A DNA stretch of 64,000 nt from Lunularia cruciata (Eukaryota; Streptophyta; Marchantiopsida; Lunulariales; Lunulariaceae): contig OX419757.1 in the NCBI GenBank assembly GCA_948567375.1, positions 16,940,974-17,004,973 on the forward strand, in the 5' to 3' direction. The first letter of the stretch is position 1, and each line of letters starts with the position of its first letter. Positions 48,001 through 58,600 of the stretch are shown piece by piece. Position numbers and translations under genes: made by a program. The notes below the pieces were generated by a model. The model was not told where the DNA came from. It searched no databases and was given only the letters and a program-made list of their open reading frames with translations.

Positions 48001-48260
48001 TTCGATGCTATAGATGAAGGGAACTTGTTACGATTCTTATTACATAGCTGTCATTTCCAAGCTATATTATTAGACACCATTCACACAAACTTGCTTTTAT
48101 TTGTGACCTTGTGACCGTTTCCGGGCCACAGGAGCACCAACGGAAGGGAAAGGTGTTATACAGTACTGAAAATCGGGTCTGCCTGCAGAGTTTGAATGCA
48201 TACACGGCGGCACAGAGGACTGACGAACTCAGTGATGATGACGATGATTGGGAGGAGTAA
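42097..48260 (+). CDS. WASHC1: WASH complex subunit 1 (WASHC1 homologue), 15 exons
   Basis: Arp2/3 activator that builds branched actin on endosomes as part of the WASH complex. Exons: 42097-42204, 42772-42828, 43171-43344, 43485-43568, 43742-43824, 44309-44423, 44725-44839, 45133-45303, 45644-45781, 45975-46229, 46674-46735, 46973-47086, 47329-47406, 47621-47694, 48164-48260. All joins are GT-AG and in frame: 1725 nt, 574 aa (human about 465). An in-frame TGA precedes the ATG. Diagnostic stretches: IFSSAKYPEIDP, SVADVLLFNTAELPYQ, LAGADQ, SLPSVLPDLPMVADL, a run of 13 Pro (exon 10), a WH2-like RAALMASIRDSGLNVLRK (exon 11), EMAKSLTLRRLSMRG (exon 13) and the acidic end DDDDDWEE with its conserved Trp. 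The donor GTTCGT (exon 5) and the acceptor of exon 15 are the weakest calls. Nothing in it is broken, so it looks functional. Confidence 0.92.
43850..43926 (-). repeat. Dispersed repeat R, copy 4, in WASH1 intron 5
   Basis: Reverse complement contains GCGACCACGTAGAACACATG, AAGGATGGGAAGACCCCATC and GAGGTAAAATG. It lies wholly inside the intron 43825-44308, where a decoy frame at 44016-44222 does not match WASH. Confidence 0.65.
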
Positions 48261-49083
48261 TCGCTAAACAAGGATTCGACTCTATGAATGCCTAGCATCC
48301 TATAACTGGTGGCTGCTATTTGTCTCCATCTGTGTCCTGTCCTTGAGTACCTTATGGAAGTGATTTCCGTCTGCGTACAACTGCCAGGGACTGCTTTTTC
48401 TGAGAGTAATCAGCTTCTGACGTATCCATCGTCGTCCCTCTCGCCCTGACACAATATCCTACCTCCGCGCCAACTCCTCACTTAAAGAGTAAAGTTAAAA
48501 TCGAGAACATCCGTCATCTCCTGTGGGGTTTGAGTTTGTTTTCTCATCAAACTAACTTGAGAAAGCCTGGTCAGTCCGTCTGTTGAACTTCAACGATGAG
48601 TCTTAGACTGCAGCCTTTGTCTTACCAGAGTTATTCAAAGCCAATTTGTTAATATGTGATACACATAAGTTAGTAATGAGTTCTTATTCTTAGCGCCAGT
48701 GTGTGCCTCCAAGGTGGTGGTGGATAAATGAGATTTGTGCAAAGGCTTGTGACTTTTCTCGCTAACAACATGAGGAATACTGTATGTGTCATGCAGAGAT
48801 CACGGCGAAGACGCCTGAAAGTGAATAAACGATGGCAATGCGCCAAGTACTTGTACCAATTTCTAAATGTTACATATGTTGTGTGAAAGTCAAACAACTC
48901 ATTTCCTGGGTAAATCAGAATTTTGCGACGTGTTTGGAGCCTTTTCTCAGGTGCAATCGTAAGACTTCTTTCACTTCGAATCCCCTCGAGGTTCAATCTT
49001 CCGATTTCGAGACTGATTGTCTGAACTTCCTGCTTCCTGACATGACTTACAAGTTCCCATCTTATCAACTTTCCCGAAAAGCT
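48261..49083. other. Convergent intergenic region
   Basis: Between the WASH1 stop and the stop of the minus-strand frame at 49084. It should hold the 3' UTR of WASH1. A minus frame at 48670-49068 (132 codons) shows no motif and could equally be a downstream exon of the next gene. Confidence 0.45.
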
Positions 49084-49851
49084 TTACTCAGGCACAGGTT
49101 GCAGCCTGCCACCAGATGCAGCAGTCATCAATGGACTACCTGATGCGGACCAAACTTTGGAATCTTTGGCGCCCCCTTCAGTTCCTTGCGATTCTCCACC
49201 GCACTCAGAAGCCTGTGTTGACCCAGGTCTTGATCCGTGTCTCAAAGGAGGAGGCAGCATTGGCACTGATTCTGCAGGTTTTAGTGGTGAAGACGCAGTG
49301 GCTCGTCTTGAGACAACTGATGCAGGTTTACTGCATAAGCTCACTGTAGAGACATTAGTTGCGGATAGTTTCTTCATCTCGCCCGAGGGAGCTGTGTCTG
49401 GTCTTATGTTTTCTCTGCAAGCCTCTCGATTGCTCCTGCTCTCGCGGGTCTCCCAACGACTGGGTGGACGAGCTGGGTGGAAGGAACCTCGGATATCCCC
49501 CACTTCTTTCTTACAGTTACTGTTATTCCTTGGTGTAGCTTGAGATTGCCCATTGGTGGTCGATGGCTGAAATGCATGACTCGGAACCACACGCTCCAGA
49601 TACCGTGTGATGTCCGTCTTCCTCAAGCCGTAAGGTTGGTCGGGGGGCACATGACACGTTCGGTCTTCGACCAAAAATATCCTTGTTATATCGGTGTGCT
49701 TCATGCCGTAATTCCGTCTCTCTCTGTGAGGATCATGCTGCTTCACTATCTGCTCCTCGCAATCATTTGAGACTAATTCTCTCCTTCTCTGATGCCCCAA
49801 GATGGGTTTAGGCCGAGGGCCAACTTTCGGCTTCGGCTTTGAGCACCACAT
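49084..49851 (-). CDS. Unrecognised 255-aa protein
   Basis: The longest open frame in the window; I do not recognise the family. From the ATG at 49851 the protein starts MWCSKPKPKVGPRPKPILG, a Lys/Pro-rich basic segment. It has two similar phrases, GMKHTDITRIFL and GLRKTDITRYLE, about 27 residues apart, then a long low-complexity part rich in Ser, Arg, Pro and Gly, ending GGRLQPVPE. There are no membrane segments and no signal peptide. The frame stays open to an upstream in-frame TAA, with an AG just before GTGAAC, so it could also be an exon of a larger gene. The complementary strand is open too (49157-49543), which lowers certainty. The repeated TDITR phrase is the best argument that it is real. 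Confidence 0.45.
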   Translation of the reverse strand: MWCSKPKPKVGPRPKPILGHQRRRELVSNDCEEQIVKQHDPHRERRNYGMKHTDITRIFLVEDRTCHVPPDQPYGLRKTDITRYLERVVPSHAFQPSTTNGQSQATPRNNSNCKKEVGDIRGSFHPARPPSRWETRESRSNREACRENIRPDTAPSGEMKKLSATNVSTVSLCSKPASVVSRRATASSPLKPAESVPMLPPPLRHGSRPGSTQASECGGESQGTEGGAKDSKVWSASGSPLMTAASGGRLQPVPE

Positions 49852-50758
49852 TCTCAAATCCTGGTCCTGACTTTCATCACCTTTTAAGTTCACGTCTTAT
49901 TTTTTAGGTCCTTGGCGTTATAGCCCAGGGCTGCATTCAAACACTAAGAGAGCAATTTCAAATCCCATCTGCTCTCTTCTCTTAGTATAAAACAATCTCA
50001 ACAGTAAATCGTCCGTCCTGCCTCGTAGTCGCAGGTTTGTACCGAGAGTGGTTCCGAACCCTTTTTTCCTCATTTCAGCTTTTGCTTATATTTGCCACTG
50101 ATTGCTCTTCTTGGGCCTTCATTTTTCGGAAGTAAAGGCAATTGGTATTGATCTTCAGGAGTTTCAGAGAAGTACGGAGTACTAGAGCTCCTTCTGAGCC
50201 TCCTCCTTCGTCACTCCCAAATTCTATTCTGTTCAAGGAGCTTCCTCTTTGCCTCCGTGGATACCCCACCGTCCGACTCGACAGTCGGCGGTTGGAACAA
50301 ACGAACTCCTTCACCTTCTGTGGATGTCGCACAGGTACAATCCCGGAGAACTGGGAGGGTCGAGATTCACTTTCCCTCCTCGGCTCGCTGGGCGTTGCAG
50401 GCCCGGACTGTACAGTCCAGCCTCGTTGTAGTTAGTTCGACATAGTTAGAAACGTTTTATATTCACAATCTCCACGTGGACAGGGCCTTTCTTTGCGAAG
50501 AAGTTCTCGTCGTGTAACACCCAGGGTTTGTGATTCTAATGGTATAATCCTGATATTTTGGTCTTATTATATGTCTGATCGAGAGAGCATTGCTAAATTT
50601 TCGTTTCAGTTATTATGACATTGGTAATTTTCGGTTAGCATTACATTGTGTTGATAGTGGGATCGACCGTAACAGTTCAGTCCAATTTTATTTTCTATAT
50701 AGAAATTAACCTCTTTTCCTAAGTTTCCTATTTTCTCAATCTGGTATTATCCCTAATA
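49852..50758. other. No gene recognised
   Basis: Probably the promoter and leader of the minus-strand frame. Short plus frames at 50142-50445 overlap in all three registers and have no motif. Confidence 0.4.
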
Positions 50759-50882
50759 ACTAGGATATCTTAGGTGCAGTATTTCATACAGATACTGTTG
50801 GGCTTAGCTCCATTTTACCTCTTTTGTGTCACCCTTGTGCTTGATGGGTCCTCCCATCCTTAGTGTTTTCCACGCGGTCACT
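50759..50882 (-). repeat. Dispersed repeat R, copy 5
   Basis: Reverse complement has GGATGGGAGGACCCATCAAGC-like sequence, then GAGGTAAAATGGAGCTAAGC and CACCTAAGATATCC, the best match to copy 2. Confidence 0.7.
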
Positions 50883-52629
50883 TTTGTCTACTATAATCTG
50901 TCAATATTTGTCTCCCATCATAAGTGCTTTCTATGGAATTTCAATGTTTCCAATATAAACTGGATTCCACAAAATTCGGTGGTGTTATTCTACGAATCAA
51001 ATTAGTTGTTCTAAACAAAGATCCTTTGATTTACTGAACATGGACGAACATGTTCCTTTCATGGTCTTACTTTGCCAAGTGGATATAGAGAGATGACGAT
51101 AAATTCGATCGGTGAATGGGAGATCCAGAACTCATTGATTGCACATGAGATGCAAGATAGGTAATGTATACAAGATAGTGAACATTTGAACATTTGATAG
51201 CATAACTTGGGAAACATATCAAGAGTAATATATGTATAAAAAGAGAGTGCATCCAACAAGCATACATAGAACAACAGTGCATGTAGAGAAAAACGTCAAC
51301 CGAATAAGTGACAAGACTTGACGAGCTAAATGAGAAAGATTAAAATAAACCTAAATCGGGAATCAATGTATAAACTTGGAAATCGAAAGCTGTGGAAGAT
51401 CATTGAGTTAGCCCGAGAGTTTGAAATCGCTCAGAAAACGAATGAAGTGGAGCGAAACATTAGAGTAGTGGATATAAATTATATTGCACCATGTGCTATG
51501 AACACATAAATCCTAAAACACAAAGGGAAGCAGAAAGGCTATCATAGTATACCTCCATGAAAACACATACGGCTTCATTTGTCCATTAGTGCCAAGTGGA
51601 TATGTTATATTTCCTTGCTTTGACTTCATTGGTGCAAAACTCAATGCAAAATCGATTTGTTATATTTCCTTGCTTTACGTGATCTGACATCGTCGCTAAA
51701 ACTTTCTTTATTTTGGTGTACTTCTTGTCTATTTGACAATTTAAAAGTCTGAAAGGACCATGGTTTTTAGTGAGGTTGCAACCACCGCTATTGTTTTTTA
51801 GCAAAGATCTTTAAAGCAAAAGGAAATATCTAAAGATAATTGTCAGTTTTATTCTAATGATGAATTGATGGACTAAAATTACATAATAATTTTCATATTA
51901 ATCAATTTTCTTAAGTTATAAAAAGAAGTACACTTTCATCTATAGTTAGATAATCAAAATAATACATCAATTTCTATAAAATAAAAACCATCAAATCTTC
52001 ACTTTCATAAAATATTTATTTAAAAATGTAAATTTTCATCTCTTAAATTAGCAAAATTTACTCTGAGCTGAGATTAATATATTAAAATCAAGAAAGTACT
52101 ATATCAAAATCAATTCCATATTTTGATAGTTGATGTATCAAGCACGGAATGAATGTATCAAAATCCAGGTTTGATTCTATTTTGAGTATCTCCTTCTACT
52201 TTGAGAGAACTTGCTCTTCTAATCTCTTTGTCGTTGTCTATCTAGGTTGCAATCTCTTGCTCGTGAAAATTACATACTCTTAGATTTGAATCTTATTTAT
52301 TTATTTTTCATTATAAAATCTTTAGTCCTTATAATAAATCAATAATCTTTATATGAATAAATTTTATGAAATACATGAACATCGAACACTCTTTTATGTA
52401 ATTTTTATCTCTCTAAACATGAGGAATATCCAACACAATTAAAAGAGATATTATATTAATATGCTTGTTGAGATATGGTTCCATAATTCATATGCCTCTA
52501 TTCTCATATATAATCTAGATTTTAAACACTTTTTATGGTACATTTCTTTCTTTTGTATATAAAATTTGTTCTAGATTTGATCACTTTTTTTAATATCTTA
52601 CTAACCTTTAAAACATTATTGTTGTACTA
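50883..52629. other. AT-rich stretch without genes
   Basis: Small frames only. From about 51830 to 52630 the sequence is extremely AT-rich with no sign of coding. A 24-bp phrase around GATTTGTTATATTTCCTTGCTTT is repeated at 51602 and 51654. No transposon protein seen. Confidence 0.5.
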
Positions 52630-54509
52630 TTGTCTTGTCATTTGTAGTGTTGTATCTAGATTGCTCGGACACGGGAGGTGCAGTGATAGTAGTTAGAGGT
52701 ATTTCAATAATTTCCTATAGACTACTTTCCGATGGTCAGATTTTGTGTTTGGTGTATTGACTTCACGGTGAGACCCACCGTCACTTTGCACCGTTCACAC
52801 TGTTGGGTGTGTCGTCAATGGGACCGATAGGGTTCAGACCTAACTCAAGTCTAGAGGTGTACTTTCAAAGTGCAGCTCTAGATAGCTCACTTCTCTGATG
52901 TTGAGCCTTCAAGTTCCTGGCTATGGTGGACAGAGGCCGGCGAGCATCACCTGAATTCTCTTAGCTAGAGTGGGTGTGGCTTGACTATAATCAGTGCACA
53001 GTTGTTGGTAGTTTATAGAGTGATAGATCAAGTATTGATCTGAGTTGAGTTGATTCAAGAGTTTGTAAATTAACTGATTACATCAGAGAAGTGAGGTGAG
53101 GGGGAAATTGGGTGCAGAAACTGCAAGTGTTTGTGGTATCTCCAAGTGTAGTGGATCATTGGTAGCTCGATTGAAGTTCAAGTTTTCCTTGGTGTGCAAA
53201 AGCTCGTTGCTTGATGCAAATTTGGCAATAAGGCAGGCGGTGTGCGGAAGCGCTTGCCAATTTTTGAGCAAAGAAGAAGCAATTTTCAAGCAATGGTTAT
53301 GATTTTGAGCTTAGGAGGTGAAGGTAGGACCAATTTGTTTGTGAGTTTGGCTCAAAAAGTAAAATTGAAGGTGGATTTGGGAACCTATTCTTGTGAACTT
53401 GTGAACTTGTGATTTGGAAAAATCCGTTAATTCAGTTTGGCTTGAATGGAGAGTGAGCAAACGATTTGGCTGTCAGCCAAATTTAGGGTTTATATCAAAT
53501 TTTATGTCAGATTTTTGTTGGAGTTTACATAAGATTTTGGCTAGATTTGGAGGAGTTTTGCTAGATGTGGAGGAGTTTTGAAGTTGCAGATTTTGGCTAA
53601 AGTTGGTGGAGTTTTTGCTAGATTTGGAAGAGTTTCACCAAATTGGGAGGAGGTTCAAAGTGGCAAGAAGAAAGGCCTCATTTGGCTGAATTTCCGCATT
53701 TAGAGGCTTCAAGGCAGAGTGTTGTGGGTTATGAGAGGCTACAAAGGTCTAGAAGGGCCAGCAAGCCAACTTGTTGGCGTGAGGCTAGCTAGTTTACAGT
53801 AGATCTTTGTCATTGTTTGGCAAAATCTGCCCATCCTGCTAGATTGTGCTCAATAGGGTTTGGCCCCTAGATCTCTTGTTCCTATACTGGTGCCCTAGCT
53901 AATTGGTCCACTATTATCTATACACTTGTAGTTTTGGCTAGGAGAGGCAGTTTGATCCCATTCTTGGTGATCTTGGTAGCTTAGGACGTAGATAGGATCT
54001 CCTATTGTGTCAAATGCCAAATGGTGGTAGAGTCAATCTTGTGTTGCTTTATGAGATGGAGGGTTTTTGTTTAGATTTCTTGTGATTGGACCCCCTCCAC
54101 TCTATGGTTCCTATTTGTGCACCACGTTTGTGTGAGGTGCCTTGACTTTTGAGCATTGGTGCTATGGTGTGCTCTTGGTAGAGAGGTTGGAGTGATGGCC
54201 AATCAGACTACCTTTGTTTCTCTCCAATGAGACTAGAAGTGATGACTTGTAGACCGTGAGAGTGCTTGTTATGATGGCAAGTTATAGTTTGCACTTTCTC
54301 CTAATGTACTTATCTCAATTAGAGTTACATTAGTGGGTGGTGTTCCATGGGTATTGGCACTTGGTCGGGTACTTGCGGTTGCGATTTGTGGTTGCAATTT
54401 GTGGTTTTGGTTTGCAATTGCAGTTGTTGTTACTTTGTCACAACGGAGTTCTTTGGGGATTCCAGAAGAGTTAGCCCTATAGTATGCATTGGATTTTCTT
54501 GGAGTGGCA
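52630..54509 (+). repeat. 5' LTR of family 3 element
   Basis: About 1.9 kb, long for a plant gypsy LTR. It is collinear with 62968-63515 over the first part and with 8642-10120 over the rest. It ends AGTGGCA before CTCGGTATCAAC. About 115 bp present at the start of the 3' LTR are not found here, so the left end is truncated or replaced. The left boundary is approximate. Confidence 0.8.
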
Positions 54510-54525
54510 CTCGGTATCAACATGT
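54510..54525 (+). other. Primer-like site of family 3
   Basis: CTCGGTATCAACATG follows the LTR end. CGGTATCA differs by one base from the TGGTATCA primer site; the copy at 10120 reads TTGGTATTAG. Confidence 0.5.
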
Positions 54526-54538
54526 ATTTTAGGTTCCA

Positions 54539-55720
54539 GTGAGGAAGGAGATTGACTCTAAGTTAGAGTTTGACATAGGAGTTGATTTAGTTGAGAGTGC
54601 ACTTGGCATGTCTGCACCATTGTTGTGGGACATGGATGAGATTTATGGGGCCTCCAAAGGCCTAGGTGTTACTCTAGTACAGTGGGTACCATGGAGTTGG
54701 ATGACTTTATCCAAGAGTTTGATAGTTGGTGCAATCTGCAATAGATGTGGAACCACACCCTTCATGGCATGGAAGAGGTTGTTTCAGCATTTGGAGGATC
54801 CATCGATGGACAACTACCATGAGTTTAGGAGAGCTCATTTGGAGGAGATTGAGTTATGGAGACAATATTGGTCTCCAAACTATATCTCTATCACCTCAAG
54901 CTCGATTGCCATGAGTAGATTGGCATTGCCTACGAGTTCTAGCTCAAGTAGCATTGGTGGAACTAGTGGAGGTACACTAGCTGGAGATAGTGCTACTACG
55001 AGTGGAGGTACCGCTACAGGAGGTAGTGTGGTACCGGGGTTTAACTCCATGGTAGAGTTCTTCTAGTGTTTGAGGCAAAACTACCAAGAAGTGCAGATTG
55101 ACAAGTTGAGGAGCTTGCAGGAGTTCTAGCGGAAGGCTGGAGAGAGCCTATACAAGGCATACACTTGAATGAGGCGGCTGATCAGTTTCACTTAGGGATT
55201 TACGGGGGCCAAGGCAGTCCAATTTTGGTATAGGATATTGGACAAGGAGTTGTGACATAGATATTGTGATGTTATGTTGTTAAAGGTTACTTTGCCTACT
55301 TTGGCAGTGGTCTTTGGTTTGGCTAAGCGTATTAAGCTCAACATGGTAGAGGAGAGAGTAGTGACATTTGGATTTGGTAGGGAGACCTCATCCATAGCTG
55401 TTACTTCTTCTAGAGTGTAGCAGAGTGTACCACGCCCAATTGGTTTTTGAGGACATGGTGGACAACCCAAATCCTATGGAGCGAGTGGAGGGCCTAGTGG
55501 AGCTAGACCTTTACCTTCATTTTGGGGTTAGTAGCAGCCAGTGAGTAGTGGTGTTGCTTGTTGGACTTGTGGTGGACCTCACCATAGGAGAGGGTGTACT
55601 CAAGGTAGTGGACCTAATACCTTTGGTGCATCATAGCCAGCACAGAGGCAACATGAGCATTGCCATAGATTTGGTCACACTAGTGACGGATGCTTTGACC
55701 TACACCTTGAGTAGCAGAGT
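54539..55720 (+). pseudogene. Family 3 gag with zinc knuckle
   Basis: The opening 175-codon frame (54539-55066) ends in a Ser/Gly/Thr-rich segment. After the stop, frame pieces include KAVQFWYRILDKEL and FGLAKRIKLNMVEE. A knuckle follows at about 55550, CWTCGGPHHRRGC, fitting a CX2C-His-Cys pattern with slightly altered spacing. Gag packages RNA; here stops at 55067, 55128, 55170 and others break it. Confidence 0.75.
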
Positions 55721-56181
55721 AGTAGAGCTGCTATGGCAGGTAGTAGGGGAGCTCCAATTCATGAAGGACAAGGTGGTGATAGAGGATCTACACCTAATAG
55801 AGGTGCAGTACATACCCTTACTTCTTATATAGCTATGGCTACTCAAATTGAGCAATTGGATCAAAGATTGGTTAGTATGGCCATTGCTCATAGGAGATCA
55901 GATTTGGGTGTTGAGGCTTCCACCTCATATGTTGGTGATAGAGATGCTTTGGACTTCATGTGCGGAGCAACATAGGTGGATGCATCTACAGCAATGATTA
56001 GGAGTGCAATTTGTGCTCCAGAGCCTAGAGGAGCATCAATGGAGTTGGACCCATAGAGAGGAGAGGCTGGGAGATAGGCCAGACTTCCCCAATCTTTCAT
56101 GCTCTCTAAGGCATTACAGACAACATCCATGGCTCCTATACATCCTAGTGCAAGTGTGGTAGGTGGTGATGGGGTGCATGA

Positions 56182-56869
56182 TAGACTACCTACTAGTTAG
56201 CCACCTACTACTACACAGATTGAGTCTAGTATAATGTTGGCGGTGGCTCAACTGATTATGCGTTATCCATTATTTTCAACTAGTGACATGTTTATATTGG
56301 GAGTTGACCAAACCCTAGTGTTCCGGTTGGTTGCCATACTTTGTGAGGGAAGGGATGATGTGGTCCCTACTACTAGAGTAGAGGTGGTTGATAGTGGATT
56401 TGACTTGGTTGAGGAGCATGGGATCTACTCAATGACCAGTGGTTTATGGCAGGCAACAATGGCTAGATTAGAGGAGTTACCAACTAGACCAACCTTTGAG
56501 AGAGCATGGTTTACACCTGGTGTTGACTACCTACTAGTTAGCCACCTACTACTACACAGATTGAGTCTTGTATAATGTTGGCGGTGGCTCAACTGATTAT
56601 GCGCTATCCGTTATTTTCAACTAGTGACATGTTTATATTGGGAGTTGACCAAACCCCAGTGTTTCGGTTGGTTGCCACACTTTGTGAGGGTAGGGATGAT
56701 GTGGTTCCTACTACTAGAGTAGAGGTGGTTGATAGTGGATTTGACTTGGTTGAGGAGCATGGGATCTACTCAACGACCAGTGGTTTATGGTAGGCAACAA
56801 TGGCTAGATTGGAGGAGTTACCAACTAGACCAACCTTTGAGAGAGCACGGTTTACACCTGGTGTTGTCT
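56182..56869 (+). repeat. Tandem duplication, unit 341 bp, in the gag-protease linker
   Basis: The block from GACTACCTACTAGTTAGCC at 56182 recurs at 56523. The encoded stretch (MLAVAQLIMRYPLFSTSDMF ...) is therefore present twice, at 56234 and 56575, with a few substitutions. 341 is not a multiple of 3, so the duplication itself shifts the frame. Confidence 0.92.
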
Positions 56870-57612
56870 TATTGGATACCCAAAGGGGGATTTTCCATTT
56901 GGTGGGACCTTTAGGGAATGCCTATACACCACAAAGAGTCTTATTAGACTCTGGTGCACAACCCCTTATGTTGGAGAAGGCTGCAATTATTGATATGGAG
57001 TTACAAAAGACCAATGTGGAGAGGTGTCCATTTTAGATCCAAACATCTCTAGGTGGTGGTTTGACACAGTACATCACACATCAAGAGCTTGTTATCTAGG
57101 TTCAGCCTGGTCATCCGATTGATAGCTTGGTGGTGAGAGCTCAAGCTATTGCGACAATAGCTAAGTCATATAATGTGCTAATTGGAGGAGTAGTGTTATA
57201 CCCCATGGGTTTCAACATTGACTATTGGGAGGAGTCAACCTCTTATAGACCAGATTGGCAGTCTGGTAAGGGAAGTGTATGTTGCCTACCAGTACGCTTT
57301 AGTAGTGGAAATCTTGGCTCACTACAGTCCGAGACCATGGCCACATCAGTTTTAGCTTTTAGTGGTGCAATTACTTGGCCTAGTGACTTGTTAGAGGGGA
57401 ATGTCCATGCAGAGGATACTCAAGTACTAGAGGAGATCACTAGGATTTGGAGTGCAAGTGAGATTGTTCCATCCACCTTGGATGTTCCATTGTGGAGTTC
57501 AAAGGAGGCATTGCAACAACATGTAGATCAATTGGTGCAACAGGCTTGGAGTGGAGCCTTTGTATCATCCGGAGTGAGTGTGAGGATGAGCCTCCAAAGT
57601 CGATTATTTTGA
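56800..57612 (+). pseudogene. Family 3 aspartic protease
   Basis: The active site is VLLDSGAQPLML with Asp at 56947-56949, an intact D-S-G-A. It continues after a stop at 57034 with SYNVLIGGVVLYPMGFNIDY, the conserved back end of the protease (the expected I/L-G-G), then YRPDWQSG and LPVRF. The protein then runs into a linker leading to the methyltransferase. Confidence 0.85.
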
Positions 57613-57654
57613 CACCTCTCGATACCACTCATTGCTTGGTAGTTTCTAGTAGAA

Positions 57655-58600
57655 GAAGTATGTCTATTGGAGTTTTTTGGTGGGATTAGTACTAGACTAG
57701 CTGCGGTATTACATGTGGGTATGCGAGTACAAAGGTACTTGTATGTGGAGAGTGATGAGACTGCTAGGCAAGTCTCTCTACATCATGTGGCACACTTAGC
57801 CTACCGGTATCCTGAGTTATTACCAATATCAGCAATTAGAGGTTACCAAAAGGTCCTACCAAGAGACATTTCCTTATTGGGGGCGCATGATCTAGAGAGA
57901 CATGGGCTTGTTCTCTTGGTGATTTCTGGATGGCCATGTTAGGGACATACACGTGCTAGTTGAGGTTTGGGTCTTTAGGATCCTTGTTTTGGTGTGTTTT
58001 GGGAAATGTTACGGATAGTACGACATCTCCAAGTTCATCAATCCATTTCTTCAACTGACATTTTGAAGAACGTTCCTTTGATGGGTGATTTTCTTACTCG
58101 GGTGGTGGCAAGTACACATTAGGTCTATTCTTGGATGGGACCTATTGTATTGTTAGATGCGGCTAGAGTAGGATCATAGGCTCATCATCTTTGTCTTTGG
58201 TGGACAAACCTCTTACTTAGAGAGGTTTTATAGTGTGCTTATGATGGAATTCAACGACTTGACCACATCCTTGTTGATGACATCTTGGATGTTGGGCATC
58301 AGCCTCAGATGGTGGTAGTGGCTGATAGGTCACCTATGGCAATGGTAAACCTAGTTGGATAGCCTAGAGCCATATTTCTCACACTCATGAGTTTCTTAGG
58401 CTCTCATGCTTTTTGAGAGGGAGGACTTGGTCTGGTTTGGGACTCACAATTACAGTAGATGGTGGAGCCCAACATTGATGAGAGGGAGAGAAGGTGATGG
58501 ATTTTTGTACCAATATTACCATTGTTCCAATAATGTTAGAGGCATCCAAGCATTGGATATTAGGTCAAGCTATGGACCTAAACTATTTGACCTAGATTGT
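57655..58600 (+). pseudogene. Retrotransposon-borne C5 cytosine DNA methyltransferase
   Basis: Methylates C5 of cytosine using S-adenosylmethionine, by family knowledge. Motifs appear in order. I: LEFFGGISTRLAAVL (57664-57710). Then YLYVESDETARQV, which fits motif II. IV: SGWPC with the catalytic Cys at 57937-57939, followed by a TAG at 57940 where Gln is usual, then GHTRAS and VFWEM. VI: KNVP at 58066-58077, with Lys for the key Glu. VIII: LLDAARVGS, stop, AHHLCLWWTNL (58150-58210). IX: RAIFLTLMSFLGSHAF. Then EPNIDERER (58463-58489) and X: LGQAMDLNYLT (58560-58595) after a frameshift. The style resembles DNMT3-like enzymes; the exact clade needs a tree. At least eight stops make it inactive. 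It lies between protease and RT of one polyprotein. Confidence 0.88.

Noticed and set aside
48140-48163. Earlier acceptor (CCACAG at 48132) for the last WASH1 exon.
   Set aside because: From the exon 14 end at 47694 it puts the protein out of frame and loses the DDDDDWEE end; the acceptor before 48164 keeps the frame.
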